A stretch of DNA of 64,000 bases from Clostridiales bacterium (GTDB lineage Bacteria; Bacillota; Clostridia; Peptostreptococcales; Acidaminobacteraceae), in NCBI GenBank assembly GCA_030446305.1, contig JASUSA010000005.1:1-64000 (forward strand). Reading direction: 5' to 3'. Both the position numbers and the translations under genes were made by a program. The notes below the pieces were generated by a model. It saw only the letters and a list, made by a program, of their open reading frames with translations, did no database searches and had not been told where the DNA came from. How positions within the stretch are numbered: position 1 is the first letter of the stretch; every line of letters begins with the position of its first letter. Below, in pieces: positions 1 to 8,440 of the stretch.

Positions 1-147
1 GAAAAAATCGCCAGCTATGCAGAAGACGCTATGCGTCATTTTGTCGCAGGTGGTGTTCTCTCGGGCAGTTATGCACAAATCAATCCGACGACACCAACGA
101 GTCGAGCTGAATTCGTTCAAATCCTTTACAACCTGCTTAATCAATAA
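1..147 (+). CDS. SLH-domain protein, C-terminal fragment
   Basis: The window opens inside this gene; only the last 48 codons and the TAA are present. The translation (IASYAEDAMRHFVAGGVLSG, then NPTTPTSRAEFVQILYNLL) fits the end of an S-layer homology repeat, with the helix around the alternating A/I-A-Y residues, a GVLSG turn, and the closing SRAEFVQILYNLL helix. SLH repeats anchor exported proteins to pyruvylated secondary cell-wall polymers in Firmicutes. What the rest of the protein does cannot be told from here. A strong terminator lies about 60 bases downstream. Confidence 0.8.
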   Translation, partial: EKIASYAEDAMRHFVAGGVLSGSYAQINPTTPTSRAEFVQILYNLLNQ

Positions 148-209
148 TGTTCATGCCCTTTAAAATTAAAAATAGCATCTGTGATTAAACAGGATTAAAT
201 TTAAAAAAT

Positions 210-241
210 GGCGACATCTCAATGATGTCGCCGCTTTTTTT
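210..241 (+). terminator. Intrinsic terminator of the SLH gene
   Basis: A perfect 9-bp stem (GGCGACATC / GATGTCGCC) with a 5-base loop is followed by GC and a run of T residues on the plus strand. Confidence 0.9.
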
Positions 242-324
242 CTTCATTGTATTTTCATGTTTCAACCTCTGTAAAACGACATAAAAGTTCTAATTTTCTT
301 AAATGTGCCCATACCGAGTGCACA

Positions 325-363
325 TTAAAAAAGATGTCTCACCGCTTTATGGTGAAACATCTT
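325..363 (-). terminator. Intrinsic terminator of ilvE
   Basis: Read on the minus strand, AAGATGTTTCACC pairs with GGTGAGACATCTT around a short loop and is followed by TTTTTAATG. It lies about 110 bases past the ilvE stop and faces the SLH terminator, so the two convergent units are insulated. Bases 364-472 hold nothing else that I can see. Confidence 0.85.
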
Positions 364-472
364 AATAGCATAGTCTTTATTCGACTGTTATCACAGCATT
401 TCATAAAAACGCCGTCATTAACCAATACCATCCTGATTCGGAAAACTTTTTTCTCGTACCAGTATAGCCATA

Positions 473-1498
473 TTACTTAACTGTGTAAATCCAGCCTTCC
501 GGCGCTTCGACATCGCCAAACTGAATGCCCGTTAACGTATTGTAAAGCTCAGTTGTTACAGGACCCACCTCTGTTTCGCTGTAGAAAACATGGAGGCTGT
601 CTTTATAATCAATGCCACCAATTGGTGTGATAACAGCTGCCGTACCGCAAGCACCCGCTTCTGCAAATTCATCAATTTTGTCAATTGGGCAGTCACGTTC
701 TTCAACTTTCAGTTTTAAATAGTGCTCCGCGAGATACATTAGCGAATATTTTGTAATACTCGGCAAAATGGATGGTGATTTTGGCGTTACAAATACTTTA
801 TCTTTCGTAATGCCAAAGAAATTGGCTGCGCCGACTTCTTCAATTTTTGTATGTGTCATTGGATCCAAATAGATACAGTCAGCATAACCCTTTTCAGCCG
901 CTCTTTCATGTGGCATCAAGCTGCCGGCATAATTGCCGCCCACTTTTGCAGCACCAGTACCGTAAGGTGCTGCTCTGTCCATATCGGCAATCGTAAAGTT
1001 CACAGGTGTAAGACCACCTTTAAAATACGCGCCAACCGGCAGACAGAAAACACCGAAAAGGAATTTAGGCGCCGGTTTGACACCAATTGTGTCACCAATG
1101 CCAATCATAAAAGGTCTTAAATAAAGCGTTGCACCAAAACCATAAGGTGGTACATATTGTTCATTTGCTTTCACAACCTGCATACAGGCATCGACAAATT
1201 TTTCTACCGGAACAGATGGCATTAAAATACGCTCGCAGCTCTTCATCATGCGTTTCGCATTTTCATCCGGTCTAAACAGCTGAATGCTGCCGTCTTTTGT
1301 ACGATAAGCCTTTAAACCTTCAAAACATTGCTGTCCATAGTGCAATGCCGTAGAAGCTTCACTAATGGTAACCGTATTGTCGGTAACGAGCTTCCCATCA
1401 TCCCATTGACCGTTTTCCCATATGGATATGTAGCGATAATCTGTTTTAACATATGCAAAACCGAGGTTCGCCCAATCCCAATCTAAAGTCTTACTCAC
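473..1498 (-). CDS. ilvE: Branched-chain amino acid aminotransferase
   Basis: Class IV PLP aminotransferase that interconverts leucine, isoleucine and valine with their 2-oxo acids using glutamate/2-oxoglutarate; cytosolic. The sequence follows the long bacterial/eukaryotic BCAT type: [20 protein letters not shown] at the start, [24 protein letters not shown], the PLP-lysine region [14 protein letters not shown], and EVGAANFFG. The reading frame extends to a TTG at 1516, but a GTG at 1498 has AAAGGGG eight bases upstream and begins where relatives begin, so I chose it (341 aa). A TATAAT at 1686-1691 on this strand is a possible -10 with a poor -35. I found no T-box in the leader. Confidence 0.93.
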   Translation of the reverse strand: MSKTLDWDWANLGFAYVKTDYRYISIWENGQWDDGKLVTDNTVTISEASTALHYGQQCFEGLKAYRTKDGSIQLFRPDENAKRMMKSCERILMPSVPVEKFVDACMQVVKANEQYVPPYGFGATLYLRPFMIGIGDTIGVKPAPKFLFGVFCLPVGAYFKGGLTPVNFTIADMDRAAPYGTGAAKVGGNYAGSLMPHERAAEKGYADCIYLDPMTHTKIEEVGAANFFGITKDKVFVTPKSPSILPSITKYSLMYLAEHYLKLKVEERDCPIDKIDEFAEAGACGTAAVITPIGGIDYKDSLHVFYSETEVGPVTTELYNTLTGIQFGDVEAPEGWIYTVK

Positions 1499-1778
1499 TT
1501 TGTCAGCCCCTTTCAAATCCTATCTTTATTTAGCTTGTGACATCTTTCTGACCGTTGAATGCCATTCTCGCATTCCGATTTAACAGCTGCAATCATCATT
1601 TATAAACGAATCGTTGCAATAAATGCAAAGAAAATCAAACTCAGCTTTACGCCGGCGCTTTCAACTGCCATCAGGCTCTAAAGTTATTATAGCCCAATCA
1701 CCGTGTGTTGACCAGTGAACTTTTACAATTCTGTCATATCCTTATCCCCAGTGAGCGGTGCCCTAGCTGCCAAAGAAC

Positions 1779-2702
1779 TTATGCCCTTAACCGCTTGGGA
1801 TCTGAGACACCCGACAACGCTGTATAGGTCAAGACACCGTCAACGACGTGAATGCGAATAGCACCAATCGATTCCAAATAAGCTAAATACGCTTTAATGC
1901 TGCGTTCAGCAACATAGTATTTGAATAGATTATCGCCTAAACCATATTGAACCCCTATGGCGCGCATCAATGCATCGAACGTCGTTTCAGGCGCCAAAAG
2001 CTTTAGTACCCCACGGTATTGCCGCCGGAAAAAGTCAACATTCCGATCGCAAAGCCCAGATAATTCATCTGGCATATAAACATGTTCACCATGCCCCAGG
2101 ACAAAATACTGACCCTTTAGATTTCGAATCCCTTCAATTGATTCAAAATGGTTTTTAAGTTGTATCACAACGCCGACTTTAGCCGTCTCCAGTCTTTTAT
2201 CATCCAATAATACATCTCCAATAAAGCAGACGCCGTCCGGCGTTGTGACAACTTGATGGTTGTACGTATGCCCCGGTGCTGTCATCAATCGAAAGGTATG
2301 CCCCAAAATTTCTAATGTTTCTTGCTTATTCAACATTGTATCAACCCGAAATTTATGCTTGCCATAAACCATTAGTCCTTCTGTTGCCGACGTCACAAAA
2401 GACATATAATATCTGCTGCTGTCTTCACAATAAAGATGATCAATATAAGGCATGGCAATTTCACATCCAAAATGTGTCTGCAATAAATAATTCCCACCTA
2501 CATGATCAATATGGCCGTGTGTATTCACAATGTAACGCACTGTGAGTGCCTGTTCAGTCAGCCATGTCAAAAGCGCCTCACTTTCGCGCACATGACCGGT
2601 ATCAATGAGGACGACCTCATGATCAGATAAAAAGTAAAGCCCCGCATTGGCGTATTTCATTACCAGCAGGGCTGTTTTTGATGTTAAAGCAATCAAACGC
2701 AT
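1779..2702 (-). CDS. MBL-fold metallohydrolase
   Basis: Metallo-beta-lactamase fold hydrolase of 307 aa, probably cytosolic. It has the dinuclear zinc motif THGHIDH (about residues 61-67), a second histidine in APGHTYNH, the bridging aspartate in CFIGDVLLDD and the late histidine in LGHGEHV. The last 90 residues are helical and resemble the winged-helix tail of some glyoxalase-II/LACTB2-like members. The substrate cannot be assigned; thioesterase-like or lactonase activity are both possible. It stands alone between ilvE and rsgA. The ATG has only a distant AAGGA upstream, so translation may be modest. Confidence 0.85.
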   Translation of the reverse strand: MRLIALTSKTALLVMKYANAGLYFLSDHEVVLIDTGHVRESEALLTWLTEQALTVRYIVNTHGHIDHVGGNYLLQTHFGCEIAMPYIDHLYCEDSSRYYMSFVTSATEGLMVYGKHKFRVDTMLNKQETLEILGHTFRLMTAPGHTYNHQVVTTPDGVCFIGDVLLDDKRLETAKVGVVIQLKNHFESIEGIRNLKGQYFVLGHGEHVYMPDELSGLCDRNVDFFRRQYRGVLKLLAPETTFDALMRAIGVQYGLGDNLFKYYVAERSIKAYLAYLESIGAIRIHVVDGVLTYTALSGVSDPKRLRA

Positions 2703-2734
2703 TCGAATCTGCCATCCTTCACTGTTTTGAAGCC

Positions 2735-2743
2735 ATTATAGCA
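2735..2743 (-). promoter_or_regulatory. Extended -10 element upstream of the MBL hydrolase
   Basis: On the minus strand TGCTATAAT is a perfect extended -10 about 35 bases before the start codon. No clear -35 is visible, as is usual for extended -10 promoters. Confidence 0.4.
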
Positions 2744-2785
2744 TACTCGCCGCTAATAAGCATTCTTTTGTGCGAAGTTCCGTGA

Positions 2786-2855
2786 TTGCCGCACATTTTC
2801 CTTATCGTCTTTCAGCACATTTTTTGTATCTTTTTTGCCGCACATTTTCCTTATC
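2786..2855. repeat. 21-bp direct repeat at the 3' end of rsgA
   Basis: The 21-base word beginning TTGCCGCACATTTTCC occurs at 2786-2806 and again, identical, at 2835-2855. The second copy overlaps the rsgA stop codon, so the first looks like a duplicated gene end. Confidence 0.8.
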
Positions 2856-4059
2856 ACTTTTTATGGTGTTTTTGCTTTCGATTGCGCATCGATTCAAGTT
2901 GTTGTTTCTTTCTGTCGAGAAATGCAATTTCACGCTGTAGTTTAAGATAGTGCGCATACCTTTCTTTCGTGAGCACCCCTGATTCAATTGCAGCTCTGAC
3001 CGCACACCCCGGCTCATTGCCATGGGTACAATTATTGAAACGGCAGTTCGCCGTCAGCGTGCTAATATCATCGAATGTTTGATCCAGCGTCTCTTCATCA
3101 GCCCAAAGCTGTACTTCGCGAACGCCCGGGGTATCAATAATCGCAAGACCGCTTACACCTTGCAGAAGCTGCGCTGCCGTTGTTGTATGCTTTCCCTTCG
3201 CAGTATGCTGCTGTGTTTCACCTGTCTTTTGTATTGGTGCTGACAAAAGTTTGTTGGTCAGTGTTGACTTGCCGACACCTGACGATCCAATCAAGACAAC
3301 GGTATCGGTAGGTGAAAGCTCTGCAGAAAGCGCATCAAATCCCGCATCCGTGACTGCACTGTACCCTATAACCGGAATGCCAAATGCAATGGCATTCACC
3401 GCCTCTAACAGCACTTCAGGCGTCGGGCAAAGATCAAGTTTGCTCATCACGATAATTGGCTGAGCCCCGCTGTTATAGGCAAGTGTTATAAACCGTTCAA
3501 TGCGCTTTAAATTGTAATTGCCGTCAAGTCCTGTCACAATAATGACTTTATCGACATTTGCAGCAATAACCTGTTCTTGTGTCGTCCCCAAACCGCCTGC
3601 CATTTTTTTGCCGCCTGTCTCTTTCTGTTTGCGAACAAATACACTTCGCCTTGGCTTAACAGACTCTATTCGACACTGCCCACCTTGCAAAAACACGAGA
3701 ACCCAATCACCAACTGCAGGGTAATCAATATTGCCAACAGCTTCATGCTTAAAACGCCCTGACAGCAAGGCATCAAACGTTTGATCTGCTACCTGTACAC
3801 GATAATGCCCTCTGTTTTTATAAATGACGCGGCCTTCTTCAAATGGCTGATTGAAAGGATCAAATACACGCTCATCACAGGCGGTTTCATCATTATGATT
3901 GCCTATTTCTTTTGACTTTATTTCAGAAGTATCTATTTCAGTATCTATTTCTTTTGACTCTGTTTCTTTTGACTCTGTTTCTTTTGACTCTGTTTCTTTT
4001 GACTCTATTTCTTTTGACTCTGTTTCTTTTGCATTCATACGTTCTTTATTGTCTATCAT
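2854..4059 (-). CDS. rsgA: Ribosome small-subunit-dependent GTPase A with repeat N-terminus
   Basis: Circularly permuted GTPase (YjeQ/RsgA) that checks late 30S subunit maturation. After an unusual N-terminal tail come the OB fold (GRVIYKNRGHYRVQV...), G4 MSKLD, the P-loop GSSGVGKST, G3 DTPG, and the C-terminal zinc knuckle CRFNNCTHGNEPGC. At 401 aa it is about 100 longer than usual. The extra part is about 60 charged residues built on a K-E-T-E-S pentapeptide, encoded by a 15-bp tandem repeat. GGAGG lies only four bases before the ATG; a second ATG at residue 8 is possible. Transcription probably enters through the leader at 4125-4369. Confidence 0.93.
   Translation of the reverse strand: MIDNKERMNAKETESKEIESKETESKETESKETESKEIDTEIDTSEIKSKEIGNHNDETACDERVFDPFNQPFEEGRVIYKNRGHYRVQVADQTFDALLSGRFKHEAVGNIDYPAVGDWVLVFLQGGQCRIESVKPRRSVFVRKQKETGGKKMAGGLGTTQEQVIAANVDKVIIVTGLDGNYNLKRIERFITLAYNSGAQPIIVMSKLDLCPTPEVLLEAVNAIAFGIPVIGYSAVTDAGFDALSAELSPTDTVVLIGSSGVGKSTLTNKLLSAPIQKTGETQQHTAKGKHTTTAAQLLQGVSGLAIIDTPGVREVQLWADEETLDQTFDDISTLTANCRFNNCTHGNEPGCAVRAAIESGVLTKERYAHYLKLQREIAFLDRKKQQLESMRNRKQKHHKK
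3944..4030 (-). repeat. 15-bp tandem repeat inside rsgA
   Basis: Almost six copies of the 15-base unit TCTRTTTCTTTTGAC (plus-strand reading, R = A or G) lie at 3944, 3959, 3974, 3989, 4004 and 4019. They encode KE(T/I)ES repeats. The unit is a multiple of three, so copy-number change keeps the frame. Confidence 0.95.
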
Positions 4060-4099
4060 TACGCCTCCATGTATGGGATATTATTTATCCCGGTTAATA

Positions 4100-4125
4100 A
4101 AAAATAAAACACGATTCCCATCGTG
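4100..4125 (-). terminator. Intrinsic terminator inside the rsgA leader
   Basis: Minus-strand CACGAT-GGGA-ATCGTG is a perfect 6-bp hairpin followed directly by TTTTATTTTTT. It lies about 40 bases before the rsgA start and downstream of the strong promoter at 4341-4369. Transcripts from that promoter must therefore pass it to reach rsgA. Confidence 0.8.
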
Positions 4126-4185
4126 CATCAAAAACCATGCTGAAAGGTTAAATCATCACTTGGCAATCGCCAAGGCAATATCCTG

Positions 4186-4218
4186 TTACGCCAAAATCAC
4201 CATTTCTAATTTTGTCAT
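4186..4218 (-). CDS. Possible 10-codon leader peptide upstream of rsgA
   Basis: AAAGGAG (4228-4234) is followed nine bases later by an ATG that opens a 10-codon frame, MTKLEMVILA, then TAA. An overlapping ATG at 4225 in another frame would give 25 residues (to 4148), but it sits only two bases from the Shine-Dalgarno. A CTTGGC-GATT-GCCAAG hairpin and then the terminator at 4100-4125 follow. The strong ribosome-binding site on a tiny frame inside a leader suggests a regulatory peptide. There is no family match, and it could be fortuitous. Confidence 0.35.
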   Translation of the reverse strand: MTKLEMVILA

Positions 4219-4340
4219 TATACATCACTCCTTTCAACATCATACATTAAGACGGTTCATCCAACTGTCATCTTTCATACAAACAGTTGATGCTATCGCA
4301 TTGCCATACACAAATAGCCAGTTAAATCATCAACACCGTT

Positions 4341-4369
4341 ATTGTACGCCATCACTTAGGCACTGTCAA
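4341..4369 (-). promoter_or_regulatory. Sigma-A type promoter of the rsgA leader
   Basis: TTGACA (4364-4369), a 17-base spacer and TACAAT (4341-4346) read on the minus strand. This is one of the best housekeeping promoters in the window. The predicted start near 4334 gives a leader of about 275 bases before rsgA. The gene-free stretch 4060-4447 is explained by this leader. Confidence 0.8.
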
Positions 4370-4447
4370 GCATCAATATTGCTACATGTCGGCATTACAT
4401 CTGCATAGACGCCGTCAGTAAGCACTTACCGCATACGGTTCTCAACG

Positions 4448-5203
4448 TTAAAGTGTAAAGTTCGCAATCAATTGCTTTGTGTATGGATGTTTGGGCGCTG
4501 TAAAAAGCGCTTTTTTATCTGTCAGTTCCACCATTTCGCCATCCTTCATAACCGCTATGCGGTTGCACATGTGTTTGATGACATTCAGGTCATGACTAAT
4601 AATAATATAGGTCAAATCCTGCTGTGCATGCAGTTTCATCAGCAAATTAATAATTTGTCCCTGTACCGAAACATCCAGTGCTGATACCGGCTCATCAAGC
4701 AGCAATAATTTTGGTTCAACAGCCAGCGCTCTTGCAATGCAAATACGCTGCAGCTGCCCGCCGCTGAACTGATTAATCTTCTTTATTTTATCAACAGGCG
4801 ACATTCCTACTGAAGACAGCAGGGTTTCAATACGCTCATCCTGTTCTGACCTAGTGAGTTTATGGTGTCTTTTGATGGCCGTTCGCAAAATTTTTTCCAC
4901 AGATGAAAGCGGGTCAAACACTTCATTAGACTGCTGCATCACAATTTGAACATCTTTTCGAAAAGGCGTTCCTATTCCGTCAAAAATCAGTTCGCCTGAT
5001 GTCGGCGCCTGTAATTTTAAAATCATTTCGCCAAGCGTCGTTTTACCTGAACCGGATTCCCCAATAATGCCCAAGATATCGCCGCGATAAACAGTCATAC
5101 TGACATCCTTGACCGCATCGATTAAGTGACCGCGTTTCAAGAGACTTGGCTTAACAAAAAACTGTTTTTTCAGATGATTAATCAATAAAATGCGCTCATG
5201 CAT
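4448..5203 (-). CDS. Peptide-type ABC transporter ATP-binding protein (OppF/DppF-like)
   Basis: Second ATPase of the four-gene transporter, cytosolic, predicted to pair with the OppD-like subunit at 5196-6185. It has Walker A GIIGESGSGKTTLGE, a Q-loop around IVMQQSNEVFDPLS, the ABC signature FSGGQLQRICIARAL, Walker B LLLLDEPVSALD and a switch histidine in IIISHDLNV. It lacks the C-terminal Fe-S/zinc-like cysteine tail found in many OppD/F proteins. The frame is open further upstream, but ATG 5203 has GGAGGG seven bases before it and overlaps the previous stop by eight bases. Last gene of the operon. Confidence 0.9.
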   Translation of the reverse strand: MHERILLINHLKKQFFVKPSLLKRGHLIDAVKDVSMTVYRGDILGIIGESGSGKTTLGEMILKLQAPTSGELIFDGIGTPFRKDVQIVMQQSNEVFDPLSSVEKILRTAIKRHHKLTRSEQDERIETLLSSVGMSPVDKIKKINQFSGGQLQRICIARALAVEPKLLLLDEPVSALDVSVQGQIINLLMKLHAQQDLTYIIISHDLNVIKHMCNRIAVMKDGEMVELTDKKALFTAPKHPYTKQLIANFTL

Positions 5204-6185
5204 GGGATGTCCCTCCGTCTTTTGTATCCAAATACGGGTGACAGCAGCGATAGCGTTCACCTCGATAGGTTTCCATAATTGGTATCATCGCTTCACAGCT
5301 TGTCGTTTTGCGTTCACAGCGTTCAGCAAAAGGACAGTTTTCTTTAAAATCCAGCGGGTTCAAAGGGTATCCCGCAAGCTCATAAAGCGTCGACGACATA
5401 TCTTTCAGCGATTCAGCACAGGCGATTAGTCCCCGTGTATAGGGATGTATCGACCCTGTCATCAGCGCCTGCGTTTCGCCTTCATCCATAACGAGTCCAC
5501 CGTACATCACGACGACGCGCTGCGTTATATGGTGAATAACATCAAAATCATGCGTCACAATAATCATGGCCGTTCCATATTTTTCATTAATCTGCTTAAG
5601 CAGCGTCATCATTTTCAATTTCAGCGTTGCATCAATGGCACTGGTCGGCTCATCAGCAATGATCACTTTTGGCTGTGCAACAAGCGCTAGTGCAAGGGCT
5701 ACGCGCTGCCCCTGCCCTCCACTGAGCTGGTATGGATACTGCTTTAGAAATGTCGTCTGGTTTTCGATACCCACGTCTGATAAGAGCTGATGTACATAGG
5801 ATGCATTATATGGCTTTCCGAGGACTTTAAACTGTTCCTGAAAATGGTACTGAATTGTCTTTCGCTGTGATAAGGACTGTTTAGGGTTCTGAAAAATATA
5901 GGCAATGGATTTACCTAGGATCTGGTGTCGCTTTTTCAGCGGCATTGTCAGCATGGATTCCCCTTCGTAAAGCAGCGTCCCACTGTCAATGCGATAGGGA
6001 TCTGCCGCCATAAGCCCGAGCATTGTCTTTAGCAGCACCGACTTGCCACTGCCTGATTCGCCAATAATACCGAGAACTTCTCCCTTTTCCAGCTTTAAAT
6101 CAATGCCGCGGATGACTTCGAGGTACTTTTCTGAAATTTTTAGCGATACGCGGTATGCCTTTAATGCAAGCAGCGGTTCTGACAT
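5196..6185 (-). CDS. Peptide-type ABC transporter ATP-binding protein (OppD/DppD-like)
   Basis: First ATPase of the pair. It shows Walker A GIIGESGSGKSVLLK, signature LSGGQGQRVALALAL, Walker B VIIADEPTSAID and the H-loop IIVTHDFDVI, then the OppD-type tail with the cysteine-containing segment CPFAERCERKTTSCEAM. About 329 aa, typical for OppD. ATG 6185 follows GAGGAGAAG at good spacing; the frame continues upstream for 15 basic residues without support. Seventy-seven bases separate it from the permease gene upstream. It is predicted to energise uptake together with the OppF-like subunit. Confidence 0.9.
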   Translation of the reverse strand: MSEPLLALKAYRVSLKISEKYLEVIRGIDLKLEKGEVLGIIGESGSGKSVLLKTMLGLMAADPYRIDSGTLLYEGESMLTMPLKKRHQILGKSIAYIFQNPKQSLSQRKTIQYHFQEQFKVLGKPYNASYVHQLLSDVGIENQTTFLKQYPYQLSGGQGQRVALALALVAQPKVIIADEPTSAIDATLKLKMMTLLKQINEKYGTAMIIVTHDFDVIHHITQRVVVMYGGLVMDEGETQALMTGSIHPYTRGLIACAESLKDMSSTLYELAGYPLNPLDFKENCPFAERCERKTTSCEAMIPIMETYRGERYRCCHPYLDTKDGGTSHA

Positions 6186-6262
6186 GTATCCACTTCTCCT
6201 CTTTCGTTTGCGATTAAACGTTAATTTCATTTGTAATTGACAATTTATGGCATCATACGCTG

Positions 6263-8440
6263 TTAGTAAAGTTCGAAGACGAGCGATTCTATCAGCAAAT
6301 TGCCAAATGCCTCAACGCGAATGCCTTCGTTTTTTGTTGGCGATGTCTGATAATTCAGATAGACCGTCGGAATACCCCATTTATAATAAAAAGGCTCTTT
6401 GGTGCGTCGTGCCAAAAACGCACTTGGATGATTACCGGCATCTTCAATGTTCTCAACCAACAAATTGGTAAAATTAGCAGCTACTGGCTTTGCATCAGAT
6501 ATGAGATGCTTGTCAATGGATAGTTCACCATTCAGCCCTTGCGAAAAATCAAGGTGCGTTAAATCAAGATAGCATTCGCTGTTCTTAATCTGATAATAAT
6601 ACTTTTGCCAGTATGCGCCTTTTCCGCCATCATCCTCTAATTGGCTGCCATCCCAAAAGATAACGATAATGCTCTTTGTCAATCGCGATTCATTGGCTTT
6701 AAGCGCCTGCAGCAAATTCATCACAAAATTAAAACGCCGCGTTCCCTCTTCACTGTCTTCATAATTCAAATCAAACCCCAGCAGCATCGCTTCCGGTTCA
6801 TTGACGTCAGGATTGCCTTGAATATAGCCAACGACATTGGTAAGCACCGTTTCGCCCTGCTGACTCTTGACTGTTAAATGCATCCGCTCCTTCATCAACG
6901 CCCGTTCATAGGTTTTTGGCAAACCAATGATGACGCCGTCTCCAACGCGTGTACCCAGATGTGAATACTGAGAGGGTTCATCCTCTAAAACAATAATGCC
7001 CAGTGCATTGGTCTCCTGCAAAACCTTTTGCGAGAAATTGAGCCAATAGGTTTCATCATAGAGTTCCGGATTTATAATGACAAATTTATGATTAATTTTT
7101 GCACGCTCCGTATTGGATAAACTGGTTAAATCCGACTGACGTGCATCATAGACATAGCCTGTTCCTTCAAAGGACTGATACGTATATGGAACGATCCCCT
7201 TGATCACCGTACTACCAATCTCACCTTCGATGCTTTCAATCCAATGGTATTGCAGTTTTTTATAGGGCTGTTCATAGGTTTCCAGCGCAGGAACAGGGTC
7301 AATTCCCAATCCAGTCAATCTGTTTACAATATAGGCGCGATGTGCCGCGTCACCTGGCAGTACCGTTTCCTGATCAAAAGCAGCACTTGGTACGCGAGAC
7401 ATTGAAAAATCATGGTAAGCCGTACCTGACATCACCATTGGCATGGTAATAATGGCGATTAACAGGAGAAATACAACCGCCCCTATCGTCGTCTCGCGCT
7501 TTGAAAACTGAAGTACTTTCATTTGCTTGAGTTTTCGACGTATGCCTTCTCCCAGCAGATTGAATCCTAATACGACGAAGAAAAATGCTGCCGCACTGGA
7601 AAAGACAATCCACGGCGCACTGCGTATTGCATTTTTTGCAGCACCCAGCATACTTGACCACTCTGGTTCATAACTCGTCGCTTTGCCGACGAGCACCCCT
7701 TGATCCGTTGAAGCGACAATTCGAAGATTGCCAATGTAGACATTAAAAATGCCAAGTTGCATCAACACGGTCAGCACGCGCGCAATTTCCATAAAGAACA
7801 TCACTGTCATTTCCGGCAGCAAATGCGGTAAAATGTTGCTAAAAATAATTTGCATCGGGTGTCTGCCAATGGCAATTTCACTTTTAATAAAGTCCTTCTG
7901 CCTTATGCGAATCACGCGGTCACGGACAACTTCACCTGTTCTTGCCCATTCAACAATTGTTAAAACAACAATAAAAACCATTGTTGACGCTGATTTTGAA
8001 AATGTTTTAAAATAGGGAATACTTAAGACGAGGATGCACAACAAGACTGGTGGAATACCGTTAAAGACATTGTTGAACTGTTCAATAACAACTTTTGACG
8101 CTGTGCGTTCATACCCCGCGCCAATGCCAAATATCAGTGCGAGTAAGAATCTAAGCAGTGTAACGGAAAGGGCGACCGACAGCGTCAAACGCGTTCCGTA
8201 AAGAATAAAGCTCAGCACATCCCTGCCTGAATCATCCGTTCCCAACAGATAGTCTTCATCTGGCTCAAACGGAGCAGTCCGAAAGACAAAAGCGCCTGAG
8301 GAATCCGTGTAGCTGTCCAGTGTATTGGTTGTATAAGGATTTTTATCTGTAAACACCCATGGAAAAAACATGATGATGAAGGTGACGAGCAGCATCAGTA
8401 TACCTGCAATCATAAACCCGTTTGTGTACTTCTTAATCAT
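6263..8440 (-). CDS. DppC-type ABC permease fused to a C-terminal pseudo-M28 domain
   Basis: A two-part protein of 725 aa. Residues 1-320 form a DppC-like permease: one N-terminal membrane helix, LGTDDSGRDVLSFILYGTRL, and an EAA coupling loop (SEIAIGRHPMQIIFSNILPH). An extra helix at about 325-347 should place the remaining 375 residues outside the cell. That part follows the M28 aminopeptidase pattern: LPGDAAHRAYIVNRLTGLG, a PA-like insert, LLGFDLNYEDS, FWDGSQLEDDGGKGAY and WGIPTVYLN. The metal ligands are missing, since the usual HxD and EE positions read FDLNY and SQ. Its ATG overlaps the previous stop (ATGA). It probably binds rather than cuts substrate; that is inference. Confidence 0.85.
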   Translation of the reverse strand: MIKKYTNGFMIAGILMLLVTFIIMFFPWVFTDKNPYTTNTLDSYTDSSGAFVFRTAPFEPDEDYLLGTDDSGRDVLSFILYGTRLTLSVALSVTLLRFLLALIFGIGAGYERTASKVVIEQFNNVFNGIPPVLLCILVLSIPYFKTFSKSASTMVFIVVLTIVEWARTGEVVRDRVIRIRQKDFIKSEIAIGRHPMQIIFSNILPHLLPEMTVMFFMEIARVLTVLMQLGIFNVYIGNLRIVASTDQGVLVGKATSYEPEWSSMLGAAKNAIRSAPWIVFSSAAAFFFVVLGFNLLGEGIRRKLKQMKVLQFSKRETTIGAVVFLLLIAIITMPMVMSGTAYHDFSMSRVPSAAFDQETVLPGDAAHRAYIVNRLTGLGIDPVPALETYEQPYKKLQYHWIESIEGEIGSTVIKGIVPYTYQSFEGTGYVYDARQSDLTSLSNTERAKINHKFVIINPELYDETYWLNFSQKVLQETNALGIIVLEDEPSQYSHLGTRVGDGVIIGLPKTYERALMKERMHLTVKSQQGETVLTNVVGYIQGNPDVNEPEAMLLGFDLNYEDSEEGTRRFNFVMNLLQALKANESRLTKSIIVIFWDGSQLEDDGGKGAYWQKYYYQIKNSECYLDLTHLDFSQGLNGELSIDKHLISDAKPVAANFTNLLVENIEDAGNHPSAFLARRTKEPFYYKWGIPTVYLNYQTSPTKNEGIRVEAFGNLLIESLVFELY

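Noticed and set aside
247-480. 77-codon plus-strand frame between the SLH gene and ilvE
   Set aside because: It runs across the ilvE terminator hairpin, has no ribosome-binding site and no recognisable sequence.
1517-1778. T-box or other amino-acid riboswitch before ilvE
   Set aside because: No T-box bulge sequence (TGGNACCGCG) or terminator/antiterminator pair found; only a short imperfect hairpin GAATGC...GCATTC.
3899-4408. 169-codon plus-strand frame antisense to rsgA with repeated SFDSV residues
   Set aside because: It is the mirror of the 15-bp repeat inside rsgA and runs on through the rsgA leader. No ribosome-binding site or family match; the minus-strand gene is certain.
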